Position numbers and translations under genes: made by a program
The notes under the pieces: generated by a model
The model's database searches: none
The model's input: the letters and a program-made list of their open reading frames with translations, nothing else
Told to the model about the DNA's origin: nothing
Part shown: positions 1 through 10,400 of the stretch, in pieces
Position numbering within the stretch: the first letter of the stretch is position 1
How the letters are laid out: every line of letters begins with the position of its first letter
NCBI GenBank assembly: GCA_026414975.1
Contig: JAOAHZ010000002.1
Location: 124,001 to 188,000 of the forward strand
Length of the DNA: 64,000 nucleotides
From: Bacteroidia bacterium
GTDB lineage: Bacteria > Bacteroidota > Bacteroidia > SpSt-205
Direction: 5' to 3'

Positions 1-347
1 ACAAGAAAAGCCACATCTATCTCCTTAGCCAGCGTTTCTAACGGGAGAATCGGTCCTAAGCGCGTCAAAGCCCGGAGGTAAGCCGAGCTTTCGGGAAAGT
101 AAAGCTGTTCAGCGTATAAAGGAAACCGCACCTCTGAGGGTAGGTCTTCCGGAGGCGGGAAAAAATCGCTAATCATACCGAAATACAGGTACTTCGGATG
201 AATCCGTATCATTCGGTGAAAGACGTCCAAGAAGATAGGTATAGCCTGAAACCGACGCTTATCCAACAAGTCATAAACGGTACGCCCCCCAGCGTAGGAT
301 ACCTCTCGCTCGCGTGAAGCCCCACCTAAAAAGATACCGACTCGCAT
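1..347 (-). CDS. ddl: D-alanine--D-alanine ligase, N-terminal part (runs off left edge)
   Basis: Not in the ORF track. Reverse-strand translation from ATG at 347 gives MRVGIFLGGASREREVSYAGGRTVYDLLDKRRFQAIPIFLDVFHRM..., the Ddl N-terminal signature. Confidence 0.85.
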   Translation of the reverse strand, partial: MRVGIFLGGASREREVSYAGGRTVYDLLDKRRFQAIPIFLDVFHRMIRIHPKYLYFGMISDFFPPPEDLPSEVRFPLYAEQLYFPESSAYLRALTRLGPILPLETLAKEIDVAFL

Positions 348-351
348 CCCG

Positions 352-359
352 CAAAGGTA
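352..359 (-). promoter_or_regulatory. TAnnTTTG box (TACCTTTG), 4 bp before ddl ATG
   Basis: Exact match to Bacteroidota -7 element. Confidence 0.7.
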
Positions 360-413
360 TAGCGGCGAAATCCCTATCTTCGCAAGGCATAGCTTTTGCA
401 CGCTACGCCTATT

Positions 414-2837
414 ATGCGAGACGAGCACAACCCTTTTGCAGAGGATACTGACACTTTGGCTTATGTCCTGCGCGCGTCTGGCATGCCTGAGTTTCCCTTA
501 GTAGACCTGGAAGTCATAGACATACTGCCGCTCCGTAATACCGTCCTCTTCCCTGGCGTGATTCTACCTATTTCGGTAGCTCGGCCGAGCTCTATCCAAC
601 TTTTGGAGCATTTGCGCGCTCAGAAGCTCACCTACTTAGCCATTACAGCTCAGAAAAACCCCGACATAGAAGAGGTAAGCCCAGACAATGTCTATACAGT
701 CGCGACTTTGGCCAAAATCTTGCGGGCCCAGAGCACACCGGAGGGCCACATCACCCTCATGATCCAAGGGCGCCATCGTATTCGCCTACAAGAGTTTGTT
801 CAGGTGCGTCCTTTCCTGCGGGCTCGCTTTGAGTACATTCCTGAGACTTTGCCTGATGAAACTCGTCAGAAAGGCCTGCTCTTAGCCTTGAGAGAAAACG
901 CCCTAAAAGCCTTAGAACATCTGCCAGAGAGCCCCCAAGAAGCTCGGTTCATCCTCCAGAACATTCAGGGGCTACCTTTCATGACCAACTTTCTCGCCAA
1001 CAACCTCCCGATGGGAATCAATGAGCGGCAAGCCCTCTTAGAGATAGATGACATGGGGGAGCGCGCAGAAAAGGTATTGGCCCAGCTTCAGAGCCAACTG
1101 AATGTGTTAGAAGTTACAGAAGACATTTTGAATAAGGTTCGCAGCACGCTGGAGCGCCAGCAGCGCGACTACATCCTACGCCAGCAAATCAAGGCCATAC
1201 AAGACGAGTTAGGTGAATCGCCCGAGCAGTCGGACTTCGCCCGATACCAGGAAATCGCTAAAACCAAAAAGTGGCCCCCTGAGGCCCAGCAGACTTTTGA
1301 GCGGGAAATAGCCCGCTTAGAACGCATTCCACCTTTCTCACCCGAATACAGTGTAGCTACAGCCTATATCGAATGGCTTTTAGACCTACCTTGGCTAAAC
1401 TACACAAAGGATCGTTTTGATCTACGCAAAGCGCGCAAGGTCTTAGATAGAGACCACTATGGAATGGAGAAGGTCAAGAAACGCGTCTTAGAATACTTAG
1501 CCGTCCTCAAGTTACGGCAAGACATGAAGAGTCCGATTCTTTGCCTGTATGGACCGCCAGGGGTAGGTAAGACCTCCTTAGCCCGCTCTATAGCGGAAGC
1601 CTTAGGACGCAAGTATGTACGCATGTCCTTAGGTGGGTTACACGACGAAGCCGAGATACGCGGACATCGGCGCACCTATATCGGTTCTATGCCTGGTCGA
1701 ATCCTCCAGCTCCTGCGACGGGCTGGTACCAGCAACCCCGTTTTCGTCTTAGACGAGATAGACAAAATCGGGCACGACTTTCGGGGAGACCCCGCTCATG
1801 CGCTCTTGGAAGTGTTAGACCCCGAACAAAATACTACTTTTCAAGACCACTACTTGGAGATACCGTACGATTTGTCGCGAGTACTTTTTATCGCCACGGC
1901 TAACTCCTTAGACACCATCCACCCGGCCTTGCGCGACCGCATGGAAATCATAGAGCTCTCAGGATATAGCGTGCCGGAGAAGCTCCAAATCGCTCGCCGC
2001 CACCTCCTCCCTAAAGTAACGACCGAACACGGACTCAAGCCTCAACAGCTTCGGTTACCCGATGATACCATCTTGCACATGATAGAGCGCTACACGCGCG
2101 AATCCGGCGTACGCCAGCTCCAGCGCGAGCTGGCTGCCCTTACCCGATGGGCTGCTTTCCAACTAGTGGAGCAGAAATCCTCTAAAAAGTCCATCCAAAT
2201 CCCCCCCGAAAAAGTAGAAGACATCTTAGGAGCTCCCCGCTACGAAAAAGAAGAATATGAATCCGAGTTGCGCCCAGGTGTAGGTATCGGCCTCGCTTGG
2301 ACACCTTTCGGGGGAGATGTACTGTACATTGAGACCATTGCTATGCCTGGCGAAGGCAAACTTAGTCTCTCTGGACAACTCGGTGAAGTGATGAAAGAAT
2401 CCGCTACCATCGCTTATCACCTTATACGAGCCCATCGGTTAGCCCCCGCCGAATGGTTCAAATCCCATGACATCCATATTCATATCCCAGCTGGGGCTGT
2501 ACCCAAAGATGGCCCTTCTGCAGGGGTGGTCATTTTATCTGCTCTGGCCTCACTTGTTACCCAGAAGCCGATTCGCCCCTATTTGGCTATGACGGGAGAG
2601 ATTACCCTGCGAGGGCGCATTCTTCCTGTAGGAGGTATAAAAGAGAAGCTCTTGGCCGCTTTGCGAGCAGGTATCCAAGCCGTTGCGCTACCCGAAGCTA
2701 ATCGTAAAGACGTGTCTGAGATTCCCTCTGACCTGCTCAATGGCTTGAGCCTGTATTACTTTTCTGACATTCAGTCGCTTTTAGCGTTTGCTGTAGGGAT
2801 AATGCTAACCTCTGAGGTGGCCGCACCTGTCGGCTAA
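414..2837 (+). CDS. lon: ATP-dependent protease La (Lon)
   Basis: Lon substrate-binding N-domain, Walker A GPPGVGKTSLARSIA, and Ser-Lys protease motif PKDGPSAGV; ATG at 414 is a better start than TTG at 396. Confidence 0.97.
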   Translation: MRDEHNPFAEDTDTLAYVLRASGMPEFPLVDLEVIDILPLRNTVLFPGVILPISVARPSSIQLLEHLRAQKLTYLAITAQKNPDIEEVSPDNVYTVATLAKILRAQSTPEGHITLMIQGRHRIRLQEFVQVRPFLRARFEYIPETLPDETRQKGLLLALRENALKALEHLPESPQEARFILQNIQGLPFMTNFLANNLPMGINERQALLEIDDMGERAEKVLAQLQSQLNVLEVTEDILNKVRSTLERQQRDYILRQQIKAIQDELGESPEQSDFARYQEIAKTKKWPPEAQQTFEREIARLERIPPFSPEYSVATAYIEWLLDLPWLNYTKDRFDLRKARKVLDRDHYGMEKVKKRVLEYLAVLKLRQDMKSPILCLYGPPGVGKTSLARSIAEALGRKYVRMSLGGLHDEAEIRGHRRTYIGSMPGRILQLLRRAGTSNPVFVLDEIDKIGHDFRGDPAHALLEVLDPEQNTTFQDHYLEIPYDLSRVLFIATANSLDTIHPALRDRMEIIELSGYSVPEKLQIARRHLLPKVTTEHGLKPQQLRLPDDTILHMIERYTRESGVRQLQRELAALTRWAAFQLVEQKSSKKSIQIPPEKVEDILGAPRYEKEEYESELRPGVGIGLAWTPFGGDVLYIETIAMPGEGKLSLSGQLGEVMKESATIAYHLIRAHRLAPAEWFKSHDIHIHIPAGAVPKDGPSAGVVILSALASLVTQKPIRPYLAMTGEITLRGRILPVGGIKEKLLAALRAGIQAVALPEANRKDVSEIPSDLLNGLSLYYFSDIQSLLAFAVGIMLTSEVAAPVG

Positions 2838-2913
2838 GCCTGTCCGAGCAGACAGCAAACGCCGGGTAAAGCCAATAAAGCGTTTAGCCCCCGATAGCTG
2901 TAGCTGGCTTAGC

Positions 2914-2940
2914 CTATGGGCATGACATACACTCCCATAG
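2914..2940. terminator. Small inverted repeat CTATGGG-N13-CCCATAG between convergent lon and oxidoreductase genes
   Basis: 7-bp perfect stem located between two converging gene ends; no U-tract, so function uncertain. Confidence 0.3.
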
Positions 2941-2989
2941 CCTCTATGGCCAAGTCCTATCTCTCGGATCACGGCTACGAGGTCGGCGT

Positions 2990-4564
2990 TCACGAAGGCT
3001 CAACCTGGGGCATCGCCTTCTCTAAACCCTTCAGCGTACGCTTGTAGAACCAGCCACAGCGATCGCAAATGAAGAGCTGGTCGGGCTTTACCACCCTAAG
3101 GGTCTCACCACACTCGCAGACCCAACCGACTTGACGAGCTGGATTCCCAACCACCAACGCATGATCAGGCACATCGTTGAGTACGACCGCTCCCGCCCCC
3201 ACCATAGCGAAACGACCTATCGTCGTTCCACACATGATCGTTGCATTAGCTCCGAGGGTAGCGCCTTGCTTGACTCGCGTTTTGAGAAACTCATTCCGCC
3301 GTTCTATAAAGGCCCTCGGATACTTATCGTTGGTAAAGACGCACGAAGGACCACAGAGCACTCCATCTTCTAACTCCACGCCGTAGTACAGGGAGACGTT
3401 ATTCTGGATTTTGCAGTTATCTCCCACTGTAACGAAGGGACCGACCACGACATTCTGGCCTAAAACGCAGTTTTTACCGATACGACTCCCGCGCAAAATG
3501 TGACTGAAATGCCAGATTTTTGTCCCCTCGCCGATTTCCACATCCTCGTCTATGAGGGCCGTGGGGTGGACGTAGTAAGGTCGGGGAGCCTCCGCTTCGG
3601 GAAAGAGACGGCGGTGGAGCTTTTCTGCTATCTCTACGACAGGGAGCAGGGCCTGAGCGGCGGTGCGCGGAAGGCGTCGGGTCTGCAGACTCTCCAAGAA
3701 GTCTTGCATTTCAGCCCGGAGCGGCTCTATATCAGGGAATGGAACGGCTTGTCTCTCTGATGCTACTTCCCAGGAGGGCTCCTTGCCATCTAACCAGCGT
3801 ACTCGATGAGGGTATAGCGTAAGGGTAGGGCTTTCCCCCTCCTCCGAAAATACCACCATCCCTTCCGTACCGACAAGGGTGAGCCTGCGTCGGCGCTCTG
3901 GGTGAATCCAGCTTGCCCAAATATGCCCGTAAACCGACGAGGCGAAGCGCAGATGAATCCAAACCGCTTCAGGCTGCGCAGGTGCAAAAACGCTCTGAGC
4001 CTGAGCCCAGCTCTCCTGCGGCATCTCCCCAAGAAGGTACAAGAGAAGCCCCAGATCATGAATAGCCAGCCCCCATAAGGCATCTTCACTAAGAGGGAAG
4101 CGTCCTAATCCAGCTCGCTCCGCTTGAAAGTATAAAAGCCTACCAAGAGCACCTTCGGCTATGAGATGGCGTAAAGCCTCTACGGCAGGATGATAATGCA
4201 GCACATGCCCGCCCATCAGAAGAAGACCGCGCTCTTCGGCCAGCGCTATTAGGCGCCTGAGTTGGGCTGACGAAAAGGCAATGGGCTTCTCACAGAAGAC
4301 GTCCTTACCAGCTAAGAGCGCTGATTGTATTAACTCGGGGTGGGTGATGGCGGGCGTAGCAATCACGACTCCCTGGCAATGCGGTTCTCTCCATATGCTG
4401 TCTAAGTCCTCCGTCCAGCAAAGGTCGGGGTACAGCGCTTGAACGGACCGATGCTTTGAGATAGAACGGGTATAGACCCAGCCCACCGCTCCCAAGTCAT
4501 ACAGTATGCGAAGTAGCTTTTCTCCCCAGCGCCCTATGCCTATAAGTGCTAAGCGAGGCTTCAC
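2990..4564 (-). CDS. Fusion: Gfo/Idh/MocA oxidoreductase (N-term) plus left-handed beta-helix acyltransferase (WbpD-like) and C-terminal CxC...CxxC zinc-ribbon-like tail
   Basis: GIGRWGEKLLRILYDLG Rossmann start; CEKPIAFS; hexapeptide repeats HPTALIDEDVEIGEGTKIWHFSHI...; CECGETLRVVKPDQLFICDRCG. Confidence 0.85.
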   Translation of the reverse strand: MKPRLALIGIGRWGEKLLRILYDLGAVGWVYTRSISKHRSVQALYPDLCWTEDLDSIWREPHCQGVVIATPAITHPELIQSALLAGKDVFCEKPIAFSSAQLRRLIALAEERGLLLMGGHVLHYHPAVEALRHLIAEGALGRLLYFQAERAGLGRFPLSEDALWGLAIHDLGLLLYLLGEMPQESWAQAQSVFAPAQPEAVWIHLRFASSVYGHIWASWIHPERRRRLTLVGTEGMVVFSEEGESPTLTLYPHRVRWLDGKEPSWEVASERQAVPFPDIEPLRAEMQDFLESLQTRRLPRTAAQALLPVVEIAEKLHRRLFPEAEAPRPYYVHPTALIDEDVEIGEGTKIWHFSHILRGSRIGKNCVLGQNVVVGPFVTVGDNCKIQNNVSLYYGVELEDGVLCGPSCVFTNDKYPRAFIERRNEFLKTRVKQGATLGANATIMCGTTIGRFAMVGAGAVVLNDVPDHALVVGNPARQVGWVCECGETLRVVKPDQLFICDRCGWFYKRTLKGLEKAMPQVEPS

Positions 4565-6096
4565 AGACCGATAATAGGCTTTTGCTTAGGATACCTAACG
4601 ACAAAACGAAACGTACGCTCCCAGCTTTCTCCGGGTGCAACGGAAAGCTGCCAACTTAGGCGTCCCTTTTCCGGTTCGTAGGTGCCTCCTGCAGGGTCCG
4701 TTACTTCAACTTTTATTTCTGCATTCCGACTGATAGGTATGCGTTCCCACAGGACGACTTGGATCGGAGCGGTATAAGTATGGGCAAGGCGAAGCGTGTA
4801 GCCGAAATGATGGTGGATAGTTCCTCCACTGAGACGCGTCTCACGACGATCCAGAAGAGGGGTTCGTTTGACCTGTACGAAGGGGCTGCGACCGAGGTCT
4901 AGCCAGAGGGTATCCTCAGAAAATGTGGGATTCCAAAAGATACGGGCTACTTCTTGGCCTTCTGCTTCTATAATAGCAGGGGCGGGCTCCCATAGACTCA
5001 AAGCGCTGACCGGAAGACCCGCCCGAAGGTACGCTGCCTCTATAGCGGGAGCGTTGACAAAAAATCGGAAAGTGGCAGGTAGAGTGTCTGCTCTCAGGAA
5101 GAGTTGGGTTCGGCGGGCTCCCGCAGCTACATGCTGCTTCCCGAGGTGATAGGTACGAGTAAGAACTTGGTCGGTTTGAACGGGAACTGATCCAAGGGCG
5201 CTCTGCTCCGCTTCGCTTTCAGTGGCTTGGGCGCTAAATGACTCTGAAGCGATTTCTTTCATCCGAAGTAGGGGAACCCCGGGCGTAGCAATATCCACCA
5301 CCCACGGCTGAAAGGGGGGCATTTCCTCTGAGCGCTCTGGCGTACCTGTAGAGAGGCTCAATTCTACGCTGCGCCAATCTTCTCCAGAGAGATTCTGGAT
5401 CGAAGCCCACCGCTGAAAGATAACTTTACCCTGAGCGGGTAGAGCTCGTATGCGATACGAGAGCTCCCAAGAGGCAGGCGGTCCAGAGAGCTCTACCCGA
5501 ATCGGAAAAACCTCTGCTTGAGGAGCCCAGTACGTGATAAACACGGCTGAACGCTGAGTTTGAAGACCCTTTAGGCGGTTTTCGTACAGGAGGCGAAGGT
5601 GAGCAAGGGTATCCGTTAAGCTGGCCCGCCGCTTCTCCAGAGGGGTTTTCTCTTCCAAGACCTGAGTCAAGCGCCGTTCTACCAAACCCAAGTAGCGCTC
5701 TATATCTTCGGGTTTGGTTGCTCCTTCCTCTCCTCCCAAGCGGCTATTTTCAGTGAGGATTTTTTCTTGAAGGTTCAGCACGCCGAGACGCTGATTAACC
5801 TTGGAGAGGATAGCTTCTAACGAGTCTATCCGACGACGCAAACGCTCCACATCGGTCGGCCAGGCATTCAGGTAGGGGGCAAGTGGTTCTATGCTTGTCT
5901 GCGCAATGTAACCGCGTGCCGATGCAGCGACGCTCACCCGCAAGCTCTGGGGATTCGTTTGGGGTGGCAGCCCCTCCCATACAAGGGTATTCACCCCCTT
6001 CTGAACCGAAGCTACACCTGTGTAGCGATACAGCGCTCCTTGAGGATAGACCGTGACATGGGCGAGAGTGAGCACTAAGGGCAAAAGAGTGTCCAT
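4561..6096 (-). CDS. MuiA-like mucoidy inhibitor family protein (DUF4139)
   Basis: YPQGALYRYTGVASVQKGVNTLVWEGLP N-terminal pattern and ASWELSYRIRALPAQGKVIFQRWASIQNLSGEDW core; start at 6096 chosen because of the TACCTTTG box just upstream. Confidence 0.75.
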   Translation of the reverse strand: MDTLLPLVLTLAHVTVYPQGALYRYTGVASVQKGVNTLVWEGLPPQTNPQSLRVSVAASARGYIAQTSIEPLAPYLNAWPTDVERLRRRIDSLEAILSKVNQRLGVLNLQEKILTENSRLGGEEGATKPEDIERYLGLVERRLTQVLEEKTPLEKRRASLTDTLAHLRLLYENRLKGLQTQRSAVFITYWAPQAEVFPIRVELSGPPASWELSYRIRALPAQGKVIFQRWASIQNLSGEDWRSVELSLSTGTPERSEEMPPFQPWVVDIATPGVPLLRMKEIASESFSAQATESEAEQSALGSVPVQTDQVLTRTYHLGKQHVAAGARRTQLFLRADTLPATFRFFVNAPAIEAAYLRAGLPVSALSLWEPAPAIIEAEGQEVARIFWNPTFSEDTLWLDLGRSPFVQVKRTPLLDRRETRLSGGTIHHHFGYTLRLAHTYTAPIQVVLWERIPISRNAEIKVEVTDPAGGTYEPEKGRLSWQLSVAPGESWERTFRFVVRYPKQKPIIGL

Positions 6097-6101
6097 CCAA
6101 G

Positions 6102-6109
6102 CAAAGGTA
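6102..6109 (-). promoter_or_regulatory. TACCTTTG, 5 bp before MuiA-like ATG
   Basis: Exact TAnnTTTG match. Confidence 0.7.
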
Positions 6110-6154
6110 ACTTTTCCCGAGCGCAGGGTATCGTAGATTTTGTACTTTCGCTCT

Positions 6155-7363
6155 ATGGCAAAGGCGCTCATAGAATGGGCCAAGGCTCAACTTCAAGACA
6201 TAGAAGCGGCTGGACTCTACAAACATGAACGGCTCATAGATTCTCCCCAGAGCGTGGAAATTACTCTCGCTGACGGCCAAAAGGTACTCAACTTCTGCGC
6301 CAACAACTACCTTGGTTTAGCTTCTCATCCCCGCATCATAGAAGCCGCTCATAGAGCCTTAGACCGCTGGGGCTACGGCATGGCATCGGTGCGATTCATC
6401 TGCGGAACCCAGACCATCCATCGCGACTTAGAACGGACCATAGCTGACTTCCTTCATTGTGAGGATAGCATCCTATACGCTGCTTGCTTTGATGCAAATG
6501 GAGGAGTATTTGAGCCGCTCTTCGGGGCTGAGGATGCGATCTTATCGGATGAACTCAATCACGCCAGCCTTATTGACGGGATACGCCTTACGAAAGCTAA
6601 GCGGTACGTATATAAGCACTTAGATTTGGCCGACTTAGAAGCCAAGCTGCAAGAGGCTCAGTCGGCTCGCTTCCGAGTAGTGGTAACCGATGGGGTCTTT
6701 TCCATGGATGGAGACTACGCTCCGCTGGATAAGATTCTCAGCCTTTGTGAAGCGTACGATGCGCTGCTGCTGGTGGATGACTCGCATGCAACGGGCTTTG
6801 TGGGTCCGACAGGACGCGGCACCCCGGAGAAGTTCGGCGTGCTGGGTAAGCCTAACCTTTTGCTCACCAGCACTTTAGGTAAAGCATTGGGGGGGGCGAT
6901 GGGTGGATTTGTAGCAGGCCCCGCTCCCATTATTGCTCTGTTACGTCAGCGGTCCCGTCCTTACCTTTTCTCCAACTCACTCAGCCCAGTGGTCGTCGCT
7001 ACAGCAAAGGATATCTTCTCTTGGCTTTCGGAGACAACAGAACTGCGCGACCGCTTGGAAGCTAACACCCGCCGCTTCCGCGAAGGACTGACTCGAGCGG
7101 GCTTCGACATAAAGCCCGGGGACCATCCGATTGTACCTATCATGCTCTACGACGCAGTCTTAGCTCATCGCATGGCCGAAGCTCTGCTCCAAGAAGGCAT
7201 TTATGTCATCGGATTCTCCTACCCCGTCGTACCGCGCGGTCAAGCCCGCATACGCGTCCAGCTTAGCGCCGCCCACACGCCTCAGCATATAGATCAAGCC
7301 ATAGAAGCCTTCACCAAAGTAGGACGGAATTTGGGGATTTTGCGATATAGCCCTGTAAGCTAA
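6155..7363 (+). CDS. kbl: Glycine C-acetyltransferase (2-amino-3-ketobutyrate CoA ligase)
   Basis: GMASVRFICGTQTIHRDLE, CFDANGGVFEPLFG, SDELNHASLIDGIRL, DDSHATGF, TSTLGKALGGAMGGF. Confidence 0.93.
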   Translation: MAKALIEWAKAQLQDIEAAGLYKHERLIDSPQSVEITLADGQKVLNFCANNYLGLASHPRIIEAAHRALDRWGYGMASVRFICGTQTIHRDLERTIADFLHCEDSILYAACFDANGGVFEPLFGAEDAILSDELNHASLIDGIRLTKAKRYVYKHLDLADLEAKLQEAQSARFRVVVTDGVFSMDGDYAPLDKILSLCEAYDALLLVDDSHATGFVGPTGRGTPEKFGVLGKPNLLLTSTLGKALGGAMGGFVAGPAPIIALLRQRSRPYLFSNSLSPVVVATAKDIFSWLSETTELRDRLEANTRRFREGLTRAGFDIKPGDHPIVPIMLYDAVLAHRMAEALLQEGIYVIGFSYPVVPRGQARIRVQLSAAHTPQHIDQAIEAFTKVGRNLGILRYSPVS

Positions 7364-7423
7364 AATGAGCTAAGCATGCCGAGTTGAATTCCCTCAGATG
7401 CTTCTCCCCGACCCTACACCCTC

Positions 7424-10400
7424 TCAGGCTACCTTAGGTATTTGAATCCCTATCACGAGGACATCATCTATTTGAGGCATATTCCCCTGGATGCACCACG
7501 ATTCAAAGGTTTCATAGAGCTTCTCCCGCTGAGTCTGGGAGGGAAGACGAGACAGCTCCTGCAGAAGGGAACGAAAGCGCTTCGTACCAAATCGGCGGAC
7601 TTCTTCTCCTCCAAGCTGATCCGTATAGCCATCGGTACTGAAATAAAGCCAATCCCCCGGCTCCAGCTCTACCTGGCGATTCATAAAGCTAACCCCTCGC
7701 AAAGCCGGAATTCCGCTCAATCCAACGGGAATGGGGTCCTTGGGCAGTTCCATAACCTCCGTCTGACGCACCAACCAGCAGGCGCGTCTTGCCGCAGCAT
7801 ACTCTAAAATCCAACCTCCCTCCCGTCGCATGAATCTACACAAAACCCCCTCAAATCCGTCTCTAATCTCCTCACCTCCCTCCGGATTGAGCATGCGAAT
7901 AATCTGGCTCGAGAGCCTGTCTAAAAGCACACTGGGTGTCCTTTCGGGCACATCATTTACAGCCCTTTCTAAAAGGGATAGAGTAAGCAAACTCATAAAG
8001 GCTCCTGGCACTCCATGACCGGTGCAATCCGCAGCAAGTAGGAGTAGCTCTGAATCATCGGCTTTAGGAGCATGAAACCAATAAACATCCCCACTCACGA
8101 TATCCCGCGGCAGAAATAGGATGAAGCTCTCTGGAAAGAACCGGCTAAGAGCCCCAAAAGGAGGAATCAATGCCCTTTGAATGCGTTGAGCGTATGTAAG
8201 ACTATCTATAAGCCCCTGTCGCTGCGACTCTATAAGATCGCGCTGAGCGGCAAGCTCCTTATTAGCCGCTTGGAGAGCTTCATTTTGGGCTCTTATGGCG
8301 AGAGTGGCTTTATCCACCTCTTGCTGGAGCTCAGCGGCCCGGCGGCGCAAAGCTCGGGTGCGATACCTAACATACAAGGTTATGCCCCCTCCAATCAGCA
8401 GGGCATACGTCAGATAAGCTAACGGCGTGCGCCAGGGCGGTGGCTTTACATAAAAGCTCCATTCTGTCGATTGGCTCCAAGGGCCGCCCATTCGGCGCTG
8501 ACGCACTTCCAGCGTGTAGCTCCCTTCAGAGAGCCGATAGAAAAAGGCTTTCCCTTCGGAGCTGGGCTTACTCCATCCATCGCTTTGGCCTTTTAGACGA
8601 TATTGATACTCTACAAAGGGGCTCTCTACCAACTGACCAACAGGAGCAAATGTGAAGGTGATATCTTGCGCAAAGTAAGATATCTCAAAAGGAGCCATTG
8701 TTACATTAGGCCACCTTCCTCGGGCTCCTTTCAAGGCAGTCTCTAAAGGAGTACTGTTTTTTGACTCTTCCAGGGAGGAGATCGTTCCAAGCTCTACCTG
8801 CTCTTCTTCAGCGAATTGATTGAGGGCGCCGATGGTGAAAGGTATCTCTTGCTTTCTCCACTTTACACGCAAACGAGGAGGAAGTGGATGGGTTCTTTCT
8901 CCCTCTCGGTAGAAGTACAGCCCTCCTTCTGCAAGCAAGAAGAGTCCCGTTTTATCTCGCCACTTGCCCCTTTCCGTTTGGCTCACAGCAAAGGGAACTG
9001 GCAGAGAAATGTAGGAGGCTTGCGGAGAATACAACAAGTGAGCTGATATCCCCAGAAAGGTTATCTTCTTGGTCTCTTGTCTAATCCTTGAGACCTGCAA
9101 TCCAAGAAGCTGATTATCCTGCGCTTGCCACCAAAGGGTATCGCGCCCCCCGATAGCGTACAAGGCCTTTTGAAGCCCAGAACTGGGACCTATGTAAAAG
9201 GAAGCCACCTTAAGATTCTGGTCTGAAGGAAAGTTAGGCCCTAATCCTACCACCCCCTGCCCCTTGGCATCCTCGGGTTCTACCCAAAGTCTACCCTCAG
9301 AGTCTATCGCTAAAGCCCGATAAGCTCCCGCTTTTACTTTCCAAAGCTCATCGCCCCGCAGCAAATAAACACCCGAGTCAGCTACAATCCAGAGCTGATT
9401 CTCGGGACCCGTCCCTATGAATTGTATCTTGGATAGCTTGAAACCGCTATATTTCCCCCCTAAGTAAAGCCTGCCGTTCCTCAGGAGCCATAAAGCACCG
9501 GACTCTGTGCGAGCCAGCCCACTCACGCTATCTATGTCATAAATCTTCCAGCTCCCATCCCGCCAGCAAACGAGCGGATGAGCCCCCATCACCCACAAAG
9601 CCGACTCAGTGGCATCCCAGAATAACTTAGCCCCACGAAAGGGATAGGGAAACTTCAATTTATGCCACCGCTTACCGTCACAAAGCCAAAGCTGACCAGC
9701 CTGTGTAAGAACCCATAAGCTATCTCCTTGGCAAAGGAAATCCAGGACCTTTTCCTGAAAAGGGAGCTCAAGAGGCTCAATGAGATCATCTCGTAGGATA
9801 GCCAGTAAAGCCTCTCCTATGCCATAACTTCGGAATCTCCAGAGCTCCCCATATAAGCCGACTCGGGTTAGGTTTTCTCGTACCTCCTCCACCAGAGTCT
9901 CTAAGCGCCACCTACCTCCTGGGTCAAGATAGGCGCTGGATGCGCGACTTTCGGCCACGACATAATCCTGGCTACTTACAGCCAAGTGGCGCATCTGAAC
10001 TGGCAGAGGGTCCCCGATGCGATACAAGCTGCCTGCCTCGTAAAGAAAGGTCCCCTCATCAGAAGCGAATAGGACCTTGCCTTGTCCTTCGCCGATGAGG
10101 ACAGACGATCGATCCCGCCAGAGTGGCTTTTGACTCATAAGAAGGAGGGTCTGTCCGTTACTCCACAGGAGTAGCCCTTGGCCCGTTGAGCTTTCAAACA
10201 GAGCGCCTAAGTTTTCTCCTATCCAGCCTGCTGGCAGCACCCTTAGACCCCTCAAGCGAATGATATACAAGCTATCCCGCGTGTACCAACTTATCTCCTC
10301 CCCCCACCCAGCCGAAGCTATAAAGCCACCCGATGGAGCCGACACGCTCCTGACGAGAGGAGCGTGGGGCTTTTTCCCGTACCAACCGAATCCATCATAG

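Noticed and set aside
3131-3760. Plus-strand ORFs antisense to the oxidoreductase/acyltransferase fusion
   Set aside because: Low-complexity translations with no family signal, fully overlapped by a well-supported gene on the other strand.
6155-7363. Possible serine palmitoyltransferase
   Set aside because: Motifs (GMASVRFICGTQ, CFDANGGVFEPLFG, SDELNHASLIDGIRL) are specific to 2-amino-3-ketobutyrate CoA ligase.
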